From assembly GCF_935822925.1 (NCBI RefSeq), contig NZ_CAKXZS010000014.1, forward strand, positions 24,814-88,813: 64,000 bases of DNA. Reading direction: 5' to 3'. A model generated the notes under the pieces. The model had not been told where the DNA came from and made no database searches. It saw nothing but the letters and a program-made list of their open reading frames with translations. Position numbers and translations under genes: made by a program. Within the stretch, counting starts at the first letter, position 1. Every line of letters begins with the position of its first letter. The DNA comes from Mesorhizobium ventifaucium (GTDB lineage: Bacteria; Pseudomonadota; Alphaproteobacteria; Rhizobiales; Rhizobiaceae). Below are positions 29,892-38,226 of this stretch, piece after piece.

Positions 29892-30603
29892 TTAACCAAG
29901 TGGTGGCGGGTCGAGATAGATTGGCTTTCCGTCGGAGAAGCTTCGCTTAACCTCTCTGGTGAAATCATCGGCGAGCACCTCTTCCTTGTTAGCCTCAAGG
30001 CCGATCAAGGCGGCTTCCGCAGCCTGCTGCGGACTGATTTTCTTCATGTCGAATCCATGGTCATGTCAGTATCCATGAAGCTCACATGCAGACCGAGCAC
30101 TGCCGTCTTGTGGCCGCGGAGTTCGATACGCAAGGCATTTGTGAAGCTCCAGGCCGCGGATTTCGAAGCCGAATATGCGGCAAGCATAGGCCGGGCATAC
30201 CACGTCGCGTCGGACAACACATTGATGATCGCTCCGCCGCCGTTCCTGGCGAGGATCGGAGCGAATGCCTGGCTGACGGCGATCGTTCCGAAGTAGTTTG
30301 TCTCGAGGATCTCCCGCGCTCCCTCGATCATACTCGGGTCAAGAGTGCTGCTGGTCAGGTGGGCAACGCCAGCGTTGTTGATCAGCAAGGTCGTATCGCC
30401 GCATTGGTTCGCGGCTTCGGCTATTGAGGCGTGATCGGTTACATCCAGTCTGACCTGTATGATGCCCGGCCTGCTCGCATCAGTGGGTTGCGCACACCGG
30501 CATAGATCTTCCTTGCGCCGCGTTGAAGGGCTTGCTCAGCAAAGGCCAAACCCAGCCCGCGATTTGCGCCCGTTATGAACAGTACGGAGTTTTGGATAAT
30601 CAT
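29892..30603 (-). pseudogene. Short-chain dehydrogenase/reductase with two frameshifts
   Basis: Frame 1 begins at 30603 with MIIQNSVLFITGANRGLGLAF, giving the TGxxxGxG cofactor motif, and runs to RNP. After a missing base near 30485 a second frame continues TDASRPGIIQVRLDVTDHAS, TLLINNAGVAH, and the active site YSASKSAAWSF (Y-x3-K). After a second indel near 30050 a third frame gives DMKKISPQQAAEAALIGLE and ends at 29892. Together they make a complete classical SDR of about 236 residues. It is the last gene of the long minus-strand row. Confidence 0.85.
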
Positions 30604-30715
30604 AGTCGTCCTCTCTGGCGGGCTGGTTCAAATCGGCCAAGGCCGTTCAAAGTCCGGCGTAGATGGGAAGTAGTTCTCTTCTTCTTGTCCATTGCCAGCC
30701 GCGCCTATAGGCCGA

Positions 30716-31768
30716 TCAATGACCGTCAGCTTCGACGACAGCTTTGGCGAAGGCTTGCGGAGCTTCCTGCGGCAAGTTATGCCCGATGCCGCCGTCGATT
30801 GTCCGGTGCTCATACCTGCCCGAGAATTTCCTGGCGTAGGCGCTCGGATCCGGATGTGGTGCGCCGTTGGCATCACCCTCAAGCGTGATGGTTGGCACGG
30901 TGATGGCGGGAAACTCGGCAAGCCGCTTTTCGAGATCGTCATACTTCGGCTCGCCTTCGGCCAAGCCGAGCCTCCAGCGATAGTTGTGGATCACGATCGC
31001 GACATGATCCGGATTGTCGAAGGCCGCAGCGCTGCGGTCGAAGGTCGCGTTGTCGAAGGTCCATTTCGGCGAAGCGATCTGCCAGACGAGTTTTGCGAAA
31101 TCGCGCGTGTATTTCTCGTAACCGGCCTGGCCGCGATCGGTTGCGAAATAATACTGGTACCACCATTGCAGCTCCGCCTTCGGCGGCAGCGGCATCCTGT
31201 TGGCCTCCTGGCTGCCGATCAGATAACCGCTCACGGAAACCAGAGCCTTACATCGCTCCGGCCACAGCGCCGCGACAATGCAGGCAGTCCGCGCGCCCCA
31301 GTCACAACCGCCGATGGTTGCCTTCCCGATCTTCAGAGCATCCATCAAGGCGATGATGTCGAGCGCGATCGCCGATTGCTGGCCGTTGCGGACCGTCTCA
31401 CTTGAAAGAAAGCGCGTCGTGCCATGACCGCGCAGATATGGCACGATCACGCGGTATCCCATCGACGCAAGCAAGGGCGCGACATCGACATAGGTGTGGA
31501 TGTCGTATGGCCATCCGTGCAGGAGAATGACTGCAGGACCATCGGTGGGACCGGCCTCGGCATAGCCGACGCTCAGCACGCCGGCGTCGATCTGATTCAA
31601 TGGCCCGAAAGGTGTTGCTGGCTCTTCGGTTGCCTGCTGTGCTGCTGCCGGAGCGACCAGACCGAGCTGAGTGGCTGCGACAGCCATCGCGGCGGTGCCT
31701 AAGAACCGGCGGCGATCTTGGTCGATCCCATCCGGGATATTGAGCGAATGCATTTGGGAAACCTCCAT
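30716..31768 (-). CDS. Exported alpha/beta hydrolase, epoxide-hydrolase-like
   Basis: This 350-residue protein starts with a Tat-type signal (DRRRFLGTAAMAVAATQLG, twin Arg at about 19-21). The alpha/beta-hydrolase fold follows with oxyanion motif LLHGWPYD, nucleophile elbow GGCDWGAR (D156, an Asp nucleophile as in epoxide hydrolases and haloalkane dehalogenases) and catalytic H330 in GIGHNLPQE. It would act in the periplasm on epoxides or related substrates. It lies 14 bp downstream of the thioredoxin-like gene in the long minus-strand row. Fluoroacetate or haloalkane dehalogenase activity is an alternative. Confidence 0.82.
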   Translation of the reverse strand: MEVSQMHSLNIPDGIDQDRRRFLGTAAMAVAATQLGLVAPAAAQQATEEPATPFGPLNQIDAGVLSVGYAEAGPTDGPAVILLHGWPYDIHTYVDVAPLLASMGYRVIVPYLRGHGTTRFLSSETVRNGQQSAIALDIIALMDALKIGKATIGGCDWGARTACIVAALWPERCKALVSVSGYLIGSQEANRMPLPPKAELQWWYQYYFATDRGQAGYEKYTRDFAKLVWQIASPKWTFDNATFDRSAAAFDNPDHVAIVIHNYRWRLGLAEGEPKYDDLEKRLAEFPAITVPTITLEGDANGAPHPDPSAYARKFSGRYEHRTIDGGIGHNLPQEAPQAFAKAVVEADGH

Positions 31769-31782
31769 CGTTGCGCAGGCAA

Positions 31783-32904
31783 TCAGCCGAACGTGAACGC
31801 GAAGACCTCCACATCCGAGTCGAGAAACTCGATCTCGAACTGGCGATCGACGATGGGATGCGGTTGGCGGATCAGTTGGTACAGGCGCTGCTCCGTCACC
31901 GTGCCTTCGCCTTTTTCGTCAATGTCAATTCCGTGAGCAGCGCCTGGCGGCTGTCCGTCGATCAGCGCCCGAAATCTCACGGAAGTTCCCGTCGCTGCCG
32001 GCCCCATGACGAGATGAAGATCGCGTGCGTGAAAACGATACGCGAGCTTTCCATTGGACTTATTGAGTACGGCGTTCTCCTGCCTTACCGTCCAATCCCC
32101 AGATAGCCCCCATTCATTCACGCGTAGCCGTTCCGGCACTTCGTAGCTGCCCGGCTCGTCCAAGACCAGTTCGCCGCTGGACGCAAAGTTCCGGGTGCGT
32201 GCGTAGCCGAGATAATTTTCTGGAGACTTGAGGTTGTCCCAATCGGCCGCCGCTTCGATACCGCGGACATCTACCGACAGGGGCCTACTGTCGAACCCGC
32301 CGGCTCCAGCCTCGGCAAGCAACTCCTGGATGATCTTTTCCGATTGTTCGTATGAGCCTTCGCCAAAATGATGATGCCGAACATGCCCTTGTGAATCGAT
32401 GAAATACAGCGCTGGCCAATAGTGGTTGTTAAAGGCACGCCATATGGCATGATCGCTGTCGACGGCGATCGGATAATCAACTCCCAAATCCTTCGCGGCG
32501 CGACGTACATTGTTCAGGTCTTTCTCAAACGAGAACTCCGGTGAATGGACGCCGATCACCACCAAACCTTGATCGCGATACTTCTCCTCCCACGCTCGGA
32601 CATAGGGTTGTGCTCGAAGCCAGTTGATGCAGGTGTAGGTCCAGAAATCTATGAGGACGACCTTTCCCTGCAAAACGGACGCCGAGAGCGGCGGTGAATT
32701 GATCCACTCGTCCGCACGCTCGAGAGAAGCAAGCGCGGATTGACCCGCAACAGCGCCGGTGGAAAGCCCGTGAAGGAACGGAGCCTCTGCCTGTTTGGAG
32801 ATAATGGGCCGCGTCATATTCGTATCTCCTAGAAAACCTGCAATCGATGCGCCGATTGCCATCGCGAGTACCGCGGCTACCAACAGCCTGATAGTTTTCA
32901 TCAT
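31783..32904 (-). CDS. Exported thioredoxin-fold protein (DipZ C-terminal/TlpA-like) with one Cys
   Basis: This protein of about 373 residues has an N-terminal hydrophobic anchor (MMKTIRLLVAAVLAMAIGAS). The thioredoxin-like domain is VVLIDFWTYTCINWLRAQPYV ... GLVVIGVHSPEF, and a C-terminal beta domain (SSGELVLDEPGSYEVPERL onward) is typical of DipZ C-terminal regions. The active-site pair reads C-I-N-W, so the second Cys of CxxC is missing and disulfide exchange is not expected; thiol-dependent peroxidase or binding roles are possible. ATG codons at 32904 and 32901 are both possible starts. Confidence 0.8.
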   Translation of the reverse strand: MMKTIRLLVAAVLAMAIGASIAGFLGDTNMTRPIISKQAEAPFLHGLSTGAVAGQSALASLERADEWINSPPLSASVLQGKVVLIDFWTYTCINWLRAQPYVRAWEEKYRDQGLVVIGVHSPEFSFEKDLNNVRRAAKDLGVDYPIAVDSDHAIWRAFNNHYWPALYFIDSQGHVRHHHFGEGSYEQSEKIIQELLAEAGAGGFDSRPLSVDVRGIEAAADWDNLKSPENYLGYARTRNFASSGELVLDEPGSYEVPERLRVNEWGLSGDWTVRQENAVLNKSNGKLAYRFHARDLHLVMGPAATGTSVRFRALIDGQPPGAAHGIDIDEKGEGTVTEQRLYQLIRQPHPIVDRQFEIEFLDSDVEVFAFTFG

Positions 32905-32971
32905 GACGCCTCTGGGTACGATCGAAATTGGCGCGCGCACCGAAGTGGGCGCAACGCGCGCGCCGAACTCG

Positions 32972-33634
32972 TCAAAGCGGCAGCGGCTTGCCGGCTTGCT
33001 CCGCAACCATGTACTCGGCGTACCAGTCGGGCCAGTTCTCGTCGCGGTGGCCGCCGTTGCGCTTCTCGTGCTCGCCGTGGGCTTCCGACGCGCGCCGCAT
33101 CGCTGCAGCAAGATCCGCTACGGAAGCGTAGTTGGTGGTGTTGGAGTCGATCCGGCCAGGGAGCCGGGTGGTGACCTCCTGCAGCAGCCACTCATTGCCG
33201 TCTGGATCCTTGAAGGTCGCGTAAGAGGAATAGCTCTGCCGATCCGGATGCCTGCCGCTGACCGCCGGCTTGCCTGGACCGGCGCGGTGGAACACTTCGC
33301 TCACCTCGACGCCGTGGCCAATGAGTTCGGCGCGCGCGGCGTCAATGTCCGACACGACGAGGAAAAGCCCGCTTGCGGAGCCGGGCGCGGCCGGCGTGAT
33401 GCCGGTTCCGAAATGGATCGAGGCCGGCGAGCCCGGAGGCGTGAACTGCATCGCCCGGAACGTGTCGCCGACGACGAAGTCGCCGTCGAGCCTCCAGCCC
33501 AGGCCTTCGTAAAACTGCTTGGAGCGTGCTGCGTCCGAAACTGGGATAACCACGGCCTCGAGCTTCATGTCGAGAATCCGCGTTCCGGGAGTTTCGATCG
33601 GTTTTTCGCTATGCGTCAGAGTGGTGCTGCTCAT
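32972..33634 (-). CDS. VOC-family protein with C-terminal extension
   Basis: This 220-residue protein has a VOC domain at about 22-155 (KLEAVVIPVSDAARSKQFYEGLGW ... SYATFKDPDGNEWLLQEV, the latter carrying the metal-ligand E). A C-terminal tail of about 60 residues is rich in charged residues (RRASEAHGEHEKRNGGHRDENW). VOC proteins include glyoxalases, dioxygenases and fosfomycin-type epoxide-opening thiol transferases, which is suggestive beside epoxide hydrolases, but no subfamily can be fixed. It is on the same strand as, and between, the EHN hydrolase and the thioredoxin-like gene. Confidence 0.82.
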   Translation of the reverse strand: MSSTTLTHSEKPIETPGTRILDMKLEAVVIPVSDAARSKQFYEGLGWRLDGDFVVGDTFRAMQFTPPGSPASIHFGTGITPAAPGSASGLFLVVSDIDAARAELIGHGVEVSEVFHRAGPGKPAVSGRHPDRQSYSSYATFKDPDGNEWLLQEVTTRLPGRIDSNTTNYASVADLAAAMRRASEAHGEHEKRNGGHRDENWPDWYAEYMVAEQAGKPLPL

Positions 33635-33699
33635 GTCGATCTCCTTAGGTTTAACCTGTTAAGCGTTGAACGCGTCCAGGCTGGGGCCTGGTACGCGCC

Positions 33700-34977
33700 T
33701 CAGAAATCTTGTCGGAGCGGTCGGAACGCCGCACGCAACTCAGCGGAAAACAGTTCGGGCTGCTCCCAGGCGGCGAAATGACCGCCCTTGTCGACCTCAT
33801 GAAAGTAGATCAGGTTTGGATAGGCGCGTCGGGCCCACGTCTCCGGGGCCAGATACGTTTCCTCCGGAAAGACCGTGATGGCCACCGGCAGCGCGATCTC
33901 GAGGGTCCGCTCCACGGCCGCAAAAACAACGCTGCGTCCACCGTACTCCCAGTACAGCCGCCCTGCTGAGGTCGCGCTGTCGCTCAGCCAGTACTGAGTA
34001 ATGTCGTCCAGCACCTCGTCCGGGGACTTTTCGGGATCGCTGTTGTCGTATGTCCAGCGTGAGAAGCCCGGATGTCCGAGCATCCACGCGGCGAGCCCGG
34101 CGGGGGAGTCATTGATGGCGTAGCCGATCGTCTGCGGCCGGGTGCCCATCATCGTAGCGTAGGATCTGTTCCCCATCTTGGCTGCAGCGCTGAGCGCGTC
34201 AAACGCTGCGCGTTCCTTATCCGTGAGTCCCGTTGGCGCTGACCCGCCGACGGCGAGCACCGCGGCAATCTCGGGCGGCACAACCGCCGGCAAGTTAATA
34301 TGAATGCCGAGCAGACCTGTCGGCGCCTGGCGCGCCATCGCGCTGGAGACGGGGGAGCCCCAGTCGCCACCCTGTGCGACGTAGCTTGTGTAACCCAGGC
34401 GTTTCATCAGCTCCGCCCAGGTTTGCGCGATGCGATCAGGTCCCCAACCCGTCTCTGTCGGCTTGCCGGAGAAGCCATATCCCGGCATCGAAGGCAGGAC
34501 GAGATCGAACGCGTCCTCCGCCCGTCCGCCATGAGCTGTGGGATCCGTCAGCGGGCCCACGGTCTTGAGCAGTTCGAACACCGACCCGGGCCAGCCATGC
34601 GTCATGATCAGCGGCAAAGCATTGGGACGCTTCGAGCGGACGTGAATGAAGTGAATGTCCACGCCGTCGATCGTTGTCATGAATTGAGGCAGGGTGTTGA
34701 GCTTGGCCTCGGCCTTTCGCCAGTCGTAGCCGGTGCCCCAATACTCGACGAGCGGCTTCAGCTTGGCCAACTGTATGCCCTGCGACTGGTCATCGACCGT
34801 CTCGCGATCCGGCCACCGTGTTTCCGCGATGCGCCGGCGAAGCTCCTCGAGCGCAGCTTGCGGCACCTGAACTTTGAAAGATCGGATCGAGCGATCTTCG
34901 GCCGCATTGGCTTGGCTCAGGGCAGAAAGGATGCAGAGTCCGAATGCCAGCGCAGCCGCCAGTGTGTGGAGCTTCAT
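33700..34977 (-). CDS. Exported epoxide hydrolase (EHN domain), copy 1
   Basis: This 425-residue protein has a Sec signal peptide (MKLHTLAAALAFGLCILSALSQANA). The N-terminal EHN domain typical of microsomal-type epoxide hydrolases follows (FKVQVPQAALEELRRRIAETRWPD, EYWGTGYDWRKAEAKLN). In the alpha/beta-hydrolase core THGWPGSVFELL forms the oxyanion loop, D205 in QGGDWGSPVS is the nucleophile, and KGGHFAAWEQPE supplies the histidine. It would open epoxides to diols in the periplasm. Its ATG overlaps the stop of the DUF6130 gene (ATGA), so translation is coupled. Confidence 0.9.
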   Translation of the reverse strand: MKLHTLAAALAFGLCILSALSQANAAEDRSIRSFKVQVPQAALEELRRRIAETRWPDRETVDDQSQGIQLAKLKPLVEYWGTGYDWRKAEAKLNTLPQFMTTIDGVDIHFIHVRSKRPNALPLIMTHGWPGSVFELLKTVGPLTDPTAHGGRAEDAFDLVLPSMPGYGFSGKPTETGWGPDRIAQTWAELMKRLGYTSYVAQGGDWGSPVSSAMARQAPTGLLGIHINLPAVVPPEIAAVLAVGGSAPTGLTDKERAAFDALSAAAKMGNRSYATMMGTRPQTIGYAINDSPAGLAAWMLGHPGFSRWTYDNSDPEKSPDEVLDDITQYWLSDSATSAGRLYWEYGGRSVVFAAVERTLEIALPVAITVFPEETYLAPETWARRAYPNLIYFHEVDKGGHFAAWEQPELFSAELRAAFRPLRQDF

Positions 34978-35402
34978 GGCTGAATCTCCTTGCCCGGCGA
35001 GTGGAACGTCACCGCTTGCTTGGTGAAGACGTTACCTTCGGCGTCCACCACCTCGATCAGAATCTTATGCTGGCCGCGCGGCATGCCCACCAGGATGATG
35101 GTGTCGCTCTGACCGTAATCCGCCCACGCCCAGGGCAGGTCGTCCACGGTGAGGTGCAGGTGCCCGACCCGCGGAGACACGTTGCGCGCGGCCGCCCCAC
35201 CGACAGGCAGGATGCGCAGGTTCTCCACCCGGTACGGGATGAACACCACGCCCCCGGCCAACGGACCCGGAAGCGGCGGCTCCACGATCAGCTTTGGCGC
35301 GGGCTCGTTGTCGATGGGCACGACCGTGCTCTGGGCGAACGCACCCGTGGCGAACACGGTGCAAGCCGCGAGTGCGGTGAGTGTCTGGATGAGAAGGTTC
35401 AT
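34974..35402 (-). CDS. DUF6130-like exported protein
   Basis: This 142-residue protein has a clear signal peptide (MNLLIQTLTALAACTVFATGAFA). The beta-rich domain reads GVVFIPYRVENLRILPVGG, VGHLHLTVDDLPWAWADYGQSDTIILVGMPRGQHKILIEVVDA, with HLH and GQHKI blocks that look like a small jelly-roll and match what I recall as DUF6130. AAGGAGA is 7 bases before the ATG at 35402. The gene lies between two EHN hydrolases and overlaps the second by 4 bases. Function is unknown. Confidence 0.75.
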   Translation of the reverse strand: MNLLIQTLTALAACTVFATGAFAQSTVVPIDNEPAPKLIVEPPLPGPLAGGVVFIPYRVENLRILPVGGAAARNVSPRVGHLHLTVDDLPWAWADYGQSDTIILVGMPRGQHKILIEVVDAEGNVFTKQAVTFHSPGKEIQP

Positions 35403-35491
35403 TGCATTCTCTCCTTTTGGAGATTGCGCTGGGGTTAATCGCCAGGCGGAGGGTGACGCGCACGTCCGGCGCGCCATCCCCGCTCAACACT

Positions 35492-36853
35492 TCACGCCGT
35501 CCGCAACGTCTTGAACGATGCGCGCACGTCGTCGGTGAAGTACTTCGGCTGTTCCCATGCCGCGAAGTGGCAGCCCTTGGGCGGGTGGCCGTAATGCAGG
35601 AGCTTCGGGAACGCGCGCTCGGTCCAACTCTTCGGCGCCGTGTAGATCTCGCTGGGGTTCGCGCTCACGCCGACGGGAATGGTGATGCCTTTGGCGTCGA
35701 AGAAGCCCGCCTTCGCCGTTTGCCGGTGTTCCCAATAGAGCCGGGCCGACGAGATGGCCGTGTTGGTCAGCCAATAGAGCGTGATGTTGTCGAGGATGTC
35801 GTCGCGGGTAAGGCCCTCCGGCTCCCCATCGAAGGAGCGGGCTATCAGTGCATAACTGTCCGCATCGTGATCGAGAATCCATGACGCCAGGCCGGCCGGT
35901 GAATCGACGAGCCCGTAAAGCGTCTGCGGACGAAGCGCCATCTCGTTGGCATAGCCCAGGCCGAACTTGTAGAAGAAGGCGACCTGCTCGTAGGCGCGCT
36001 TTTCGTCGGGCCCAAGATCGGCGGGAGGCGGACTGCCGGCGGCAAGCGCCCTCACAATCTCGGGAGGAATGGTCGCTGGCATATTGGTGTGGATGGCGAT
36101 CAGCTCGGGAGGCGCCATCAGAGCCATCTGTTCGGTGATGAGAGCCCCCCAGTCGCCGCCCTGTGCGACAAACCGGTTATAGCCCAGGCGCTTCATCAGC
36201 ACGGTCCACGCTTTCGCGATGCGCACCGGATCCCAACCGGGTTGGGTCGGTTTGGCGGAAAAGCCGTAGCCCGGCATCGACGGGATCACTACGTCGAACG
36301 CGTCGGCCGCGGTTCCGTCATGGGCCGTGGGGTTCGTGAGCGGATCGATGACCTTCAGCAGCTCGATGACCGAACCGGGCCAGCCGTGCGTGATGATGAC
36401 CGGCAGCGCACCCTGATGGCTTGATTTCACATGGATGAAGTGGATGTCCAGCCCGTCGATCTCGGTGACGAAATGCGGCAGCGACTTCAGCTGCGCCTCG
36501 CACTTGCTCCAATCATATTCCGTTCCCCAGTACTGGATGAGCTTCTGCATCGTCGCGAGTTGCACGCCTTGTGTGTCGCCTGCCGCCAACGTCGCCGAAG
36601 TCCGCCGAGAAGCTGCTTCGGACACCAACTCGCGCTCCGGCCAACGCGTGGCGGCGATGCGACGGCGTAGCTCGTCGATCTCCTCCTGCGGGAAGCTGAC
36701 GGTGAAGGGGCGGATTGAACTGGCTTCGGCCGCGGCCGTCGGCTGAGACGAGGTGAAGTTGAACGCGGCAGCGCCTGCCGAAGTGGCAAGCAATGCGGTG
36801 GCCGATGTGGCAAGAAAGTCGCGCCGATTTGGCGCCGGTGAGGCCGTGGACAT
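35492..36853 (-). CDS. Exported epoxide hydrolase (EHN domain), copy 2
   Basis: This 453-residue relative of the gene at 33700 has a Tat signal (NRRDFLATSATALLATS). The EHN domain is FTVSFPQEEIDELRRRIAATRWPE, the oxyanion motif THGWPGSVIELL, the Asp nucleophile D234 in QGGDWGALIT, and the histidine in KGCHFAAWEQPK. The start at 36853 has AAGGAGA at ideal distance; the upstream ATG at 36898 is unlikely. Copies 1 and 2 use different export routes (Sec versus Tat) and differ in sequence, so they are not a recent duplication. Confidence 0.9.
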   Translation of the reverse strand: MSTASPAPNRRDFLATSATALLATSAGAAAFNFTSSQPTAAAEASSIRPFTVSFPQEEIDELRRRIAATRWPERELVSEAASRRTSATLAAGDTQGVQLATMQKLIQYWGTEYDWSKCEAQLKSLPHFVTEIDGLDIHFIHVKSSHQGALPVIITHGWPGSVIELLKVIDPLTNPTAHDGTAADAFDVVIPSMPGYGFSAKPTQPGWDPVRIAKAWTVLMKRLGYNRFVAQGGDWGALITEQMALMAPPELIAIHTNMPATIPPEIVRALAAGSPPPADLGPDEKRAYEQVAFFYKFGLGYANEMALRPQTLYGLVDSPAGLASWILDHDADSYALIARSFDGEPEGLTRDDILDNITLYWLTNTAISSARLYWEHRQTAKAGFFDAKGITIPVGVSANPSEIYTAPKSWTERAFPKLLHYGHPPKGCHFAAWEQPKYFTDDVRASFKTLRTA

Positions 36854-37090
36854 GATCAGTCTCCTTCGTTGCGCGGTGCCATTAGAGTGGTTGAACACTT
36901 TAGTTGTGCTCTCACTCCAGTGCGCACTCCATCGGACGTAGGTTGGTCGTGACCGCGTGTTCGTTTATGGAGGTCATACCTAGGTTTATAGGCCCCGGCG
37001 GGCCCGAGCCTCCCCCGGTTGAACGGATGCGCTTCGACGATGGACTTTGCGGTCTGCTGAGCCTGATCGCGCCCAGCTGTCAGCGACGCT

Positions 37091-37477
37091 CTAGTCGCTC
37101 TCACCGGCACTGTTTTTCAATGCAACGTCAAGGCAGCGAGACAGCGTGTCGCCGTCAAAAGGCTTGCTCAAAAAGCAGACGGCGCCTCGAACCAACGCTT
37201 GAGCGTGCGCCTTTTCATCGGGAAAGGCCGTGATGAAAATAATGGGCGTATGATGTCCACGTATGCGCAAGATATCGTGCAACTCGATTCCGCTCATCTC
37301 CGGCATCTGGATGTCTGAAATCAGACACGAGGTTTCAGCCAGTTGTTCCGAATGCAAGAACGCACGTGCGGATGGGAAAGCGTGGGCGACAAACCCAAGC
37401 GACCGTACAAGACTCGTAGTTCCGCTTCGAATGGATTCGTCATCGTCGATGATTGAAATAACGGGGGTGTCTGGCAA
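37091..37477 (-). CDS. Stand-alone response-regulator receiver
   Basis: This 128-residue CheY-like receiver has the acidic pocket IIDDDES, phosphoacceptor D55 in LISDIQMPEMSG, T in FITAFP and K in FLSKPFD. There is no output domain. It is related to FixJ-type receivers. It lies 73 bp downstream of a FixJ-type regulator on the same strand; such single receivers often act as phosphate sinks or second outputs of the same kinase. Confidence 0.92.
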   Translation of the reverse strand: MPDTPVISIIDDDESIRSGTTSLVRSLGFVAHAFPSARAFLHSEQLAETSCLISDIQMPEMSGIELHDILRIRGHHTPIIFITAFPDEKAHAQALVRGAVCFLSKPFDGDTLSRCLDVALKNSAGESD

Positions 37478-37550
37478 GCGATTGGCCCATCAATGCGCAC
37501 CGACAATGGAACGAGTCGGCTGTGTTCGAAAGTCATACATAGATATGAGG

Positions 37551-38213
37551 CTACGAGGACATTTCCCGGCCGATACCGAGTGCTTCGGCCATTTTGACCA
37601 GGTCCGCGAGCGATTTCGCACGCATCTTCTTCATCGCGTGGCCGCGATGAATTTTAACCGTAATCTCGCTGAGGCCGATGTGAGCGGCGATCTGTTTATT
37701 CATTAAGCCAGTAGCGACGAGCGCCATCACCTCCTGTTCGCGCGACGTCAGGCTGTCGAACAGGCCCTTTAAGTCGAGCCGTGCGCGATCGGCATCCAGC
37801 CTGGCCCGGTCGCGGGTGATCGCGGCGGTGACGGCATCCAGCATATCCTGGTCGCGAAACGGCTTGGTGATGAAGTCGACGGCGCCGGCTTTCATAGCCC
37901 GTACGGACATGGGGATATCGCCGTGTGCAGTGATGAAGATGATGGGAATATGGACATCGGCCTTGGTCAACTCGGCATGAAGCTCGAAGCCGCTCAACCC
38001 CGGTAGCCGAACATCGAGAACCAGGCAGCTCGGAATCGGAGGCAGCTTGCTTTGCATGAGTTCGTTCGCCGAATGGAATAGTTCGGCGCGCAAACCGACC
38101 GAGCGGAATAACAGGCCGAGCGAGTCGCGGATTCCGACGTCGTCATCGATCACATAGACAGCAGCCTCAACCTCTGTCGTCGGCTGCAAACTGTTCGGTG
38201 CGACTTTGATCAC
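37551..38213 (-). CDS. FixJ/NarL-type response regulator
   Basis: This protein of about 220 residues has a receiver (YVIDDDVGIRDSLGLLFRSVG, D67 in LVLDVRLPGLSG, K in FITKPF) joined to a LuxR-type HTH (LTSREQEVMALVATGLMNKQIAAHIGLSEITVKIHRG). I choose the GTG at 38213 because it lies 13 bp after the kinase stop codon and has GAGG 8 bases upstream; longer frames would run back into the kinase. It is the probable DNA-binding partner of the kinase. Confidence 0.9.
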   Translation of the reverse strand: MIKVAPNSLQPTTEVEAAVYVIDDDVGIRDSLGLLFRSVGLRAELFHSANELMQSKLPPIPSCLVLDVRLPGLSGFELHAELTKADVHIPIIFITAHGDIPMSVRAMKAGAVDFITKPFRDQDMLDAVTAAITRDRARLDADRARLDLKGLFDSLTSREQEVMALVATGLMNKQIAAHIGLSEITVKIHRGHAMKKMRAKSLADLVKMAEALGIGREMSS

Positions 38214-38226
38214 AGACGGATCCTCG

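Noticed and set aside
29738..29998. 86-codon minus-strand frame after the SDR remnant
   Set aside because: It overlaps the SDR end in another frame and has no protein-like features.
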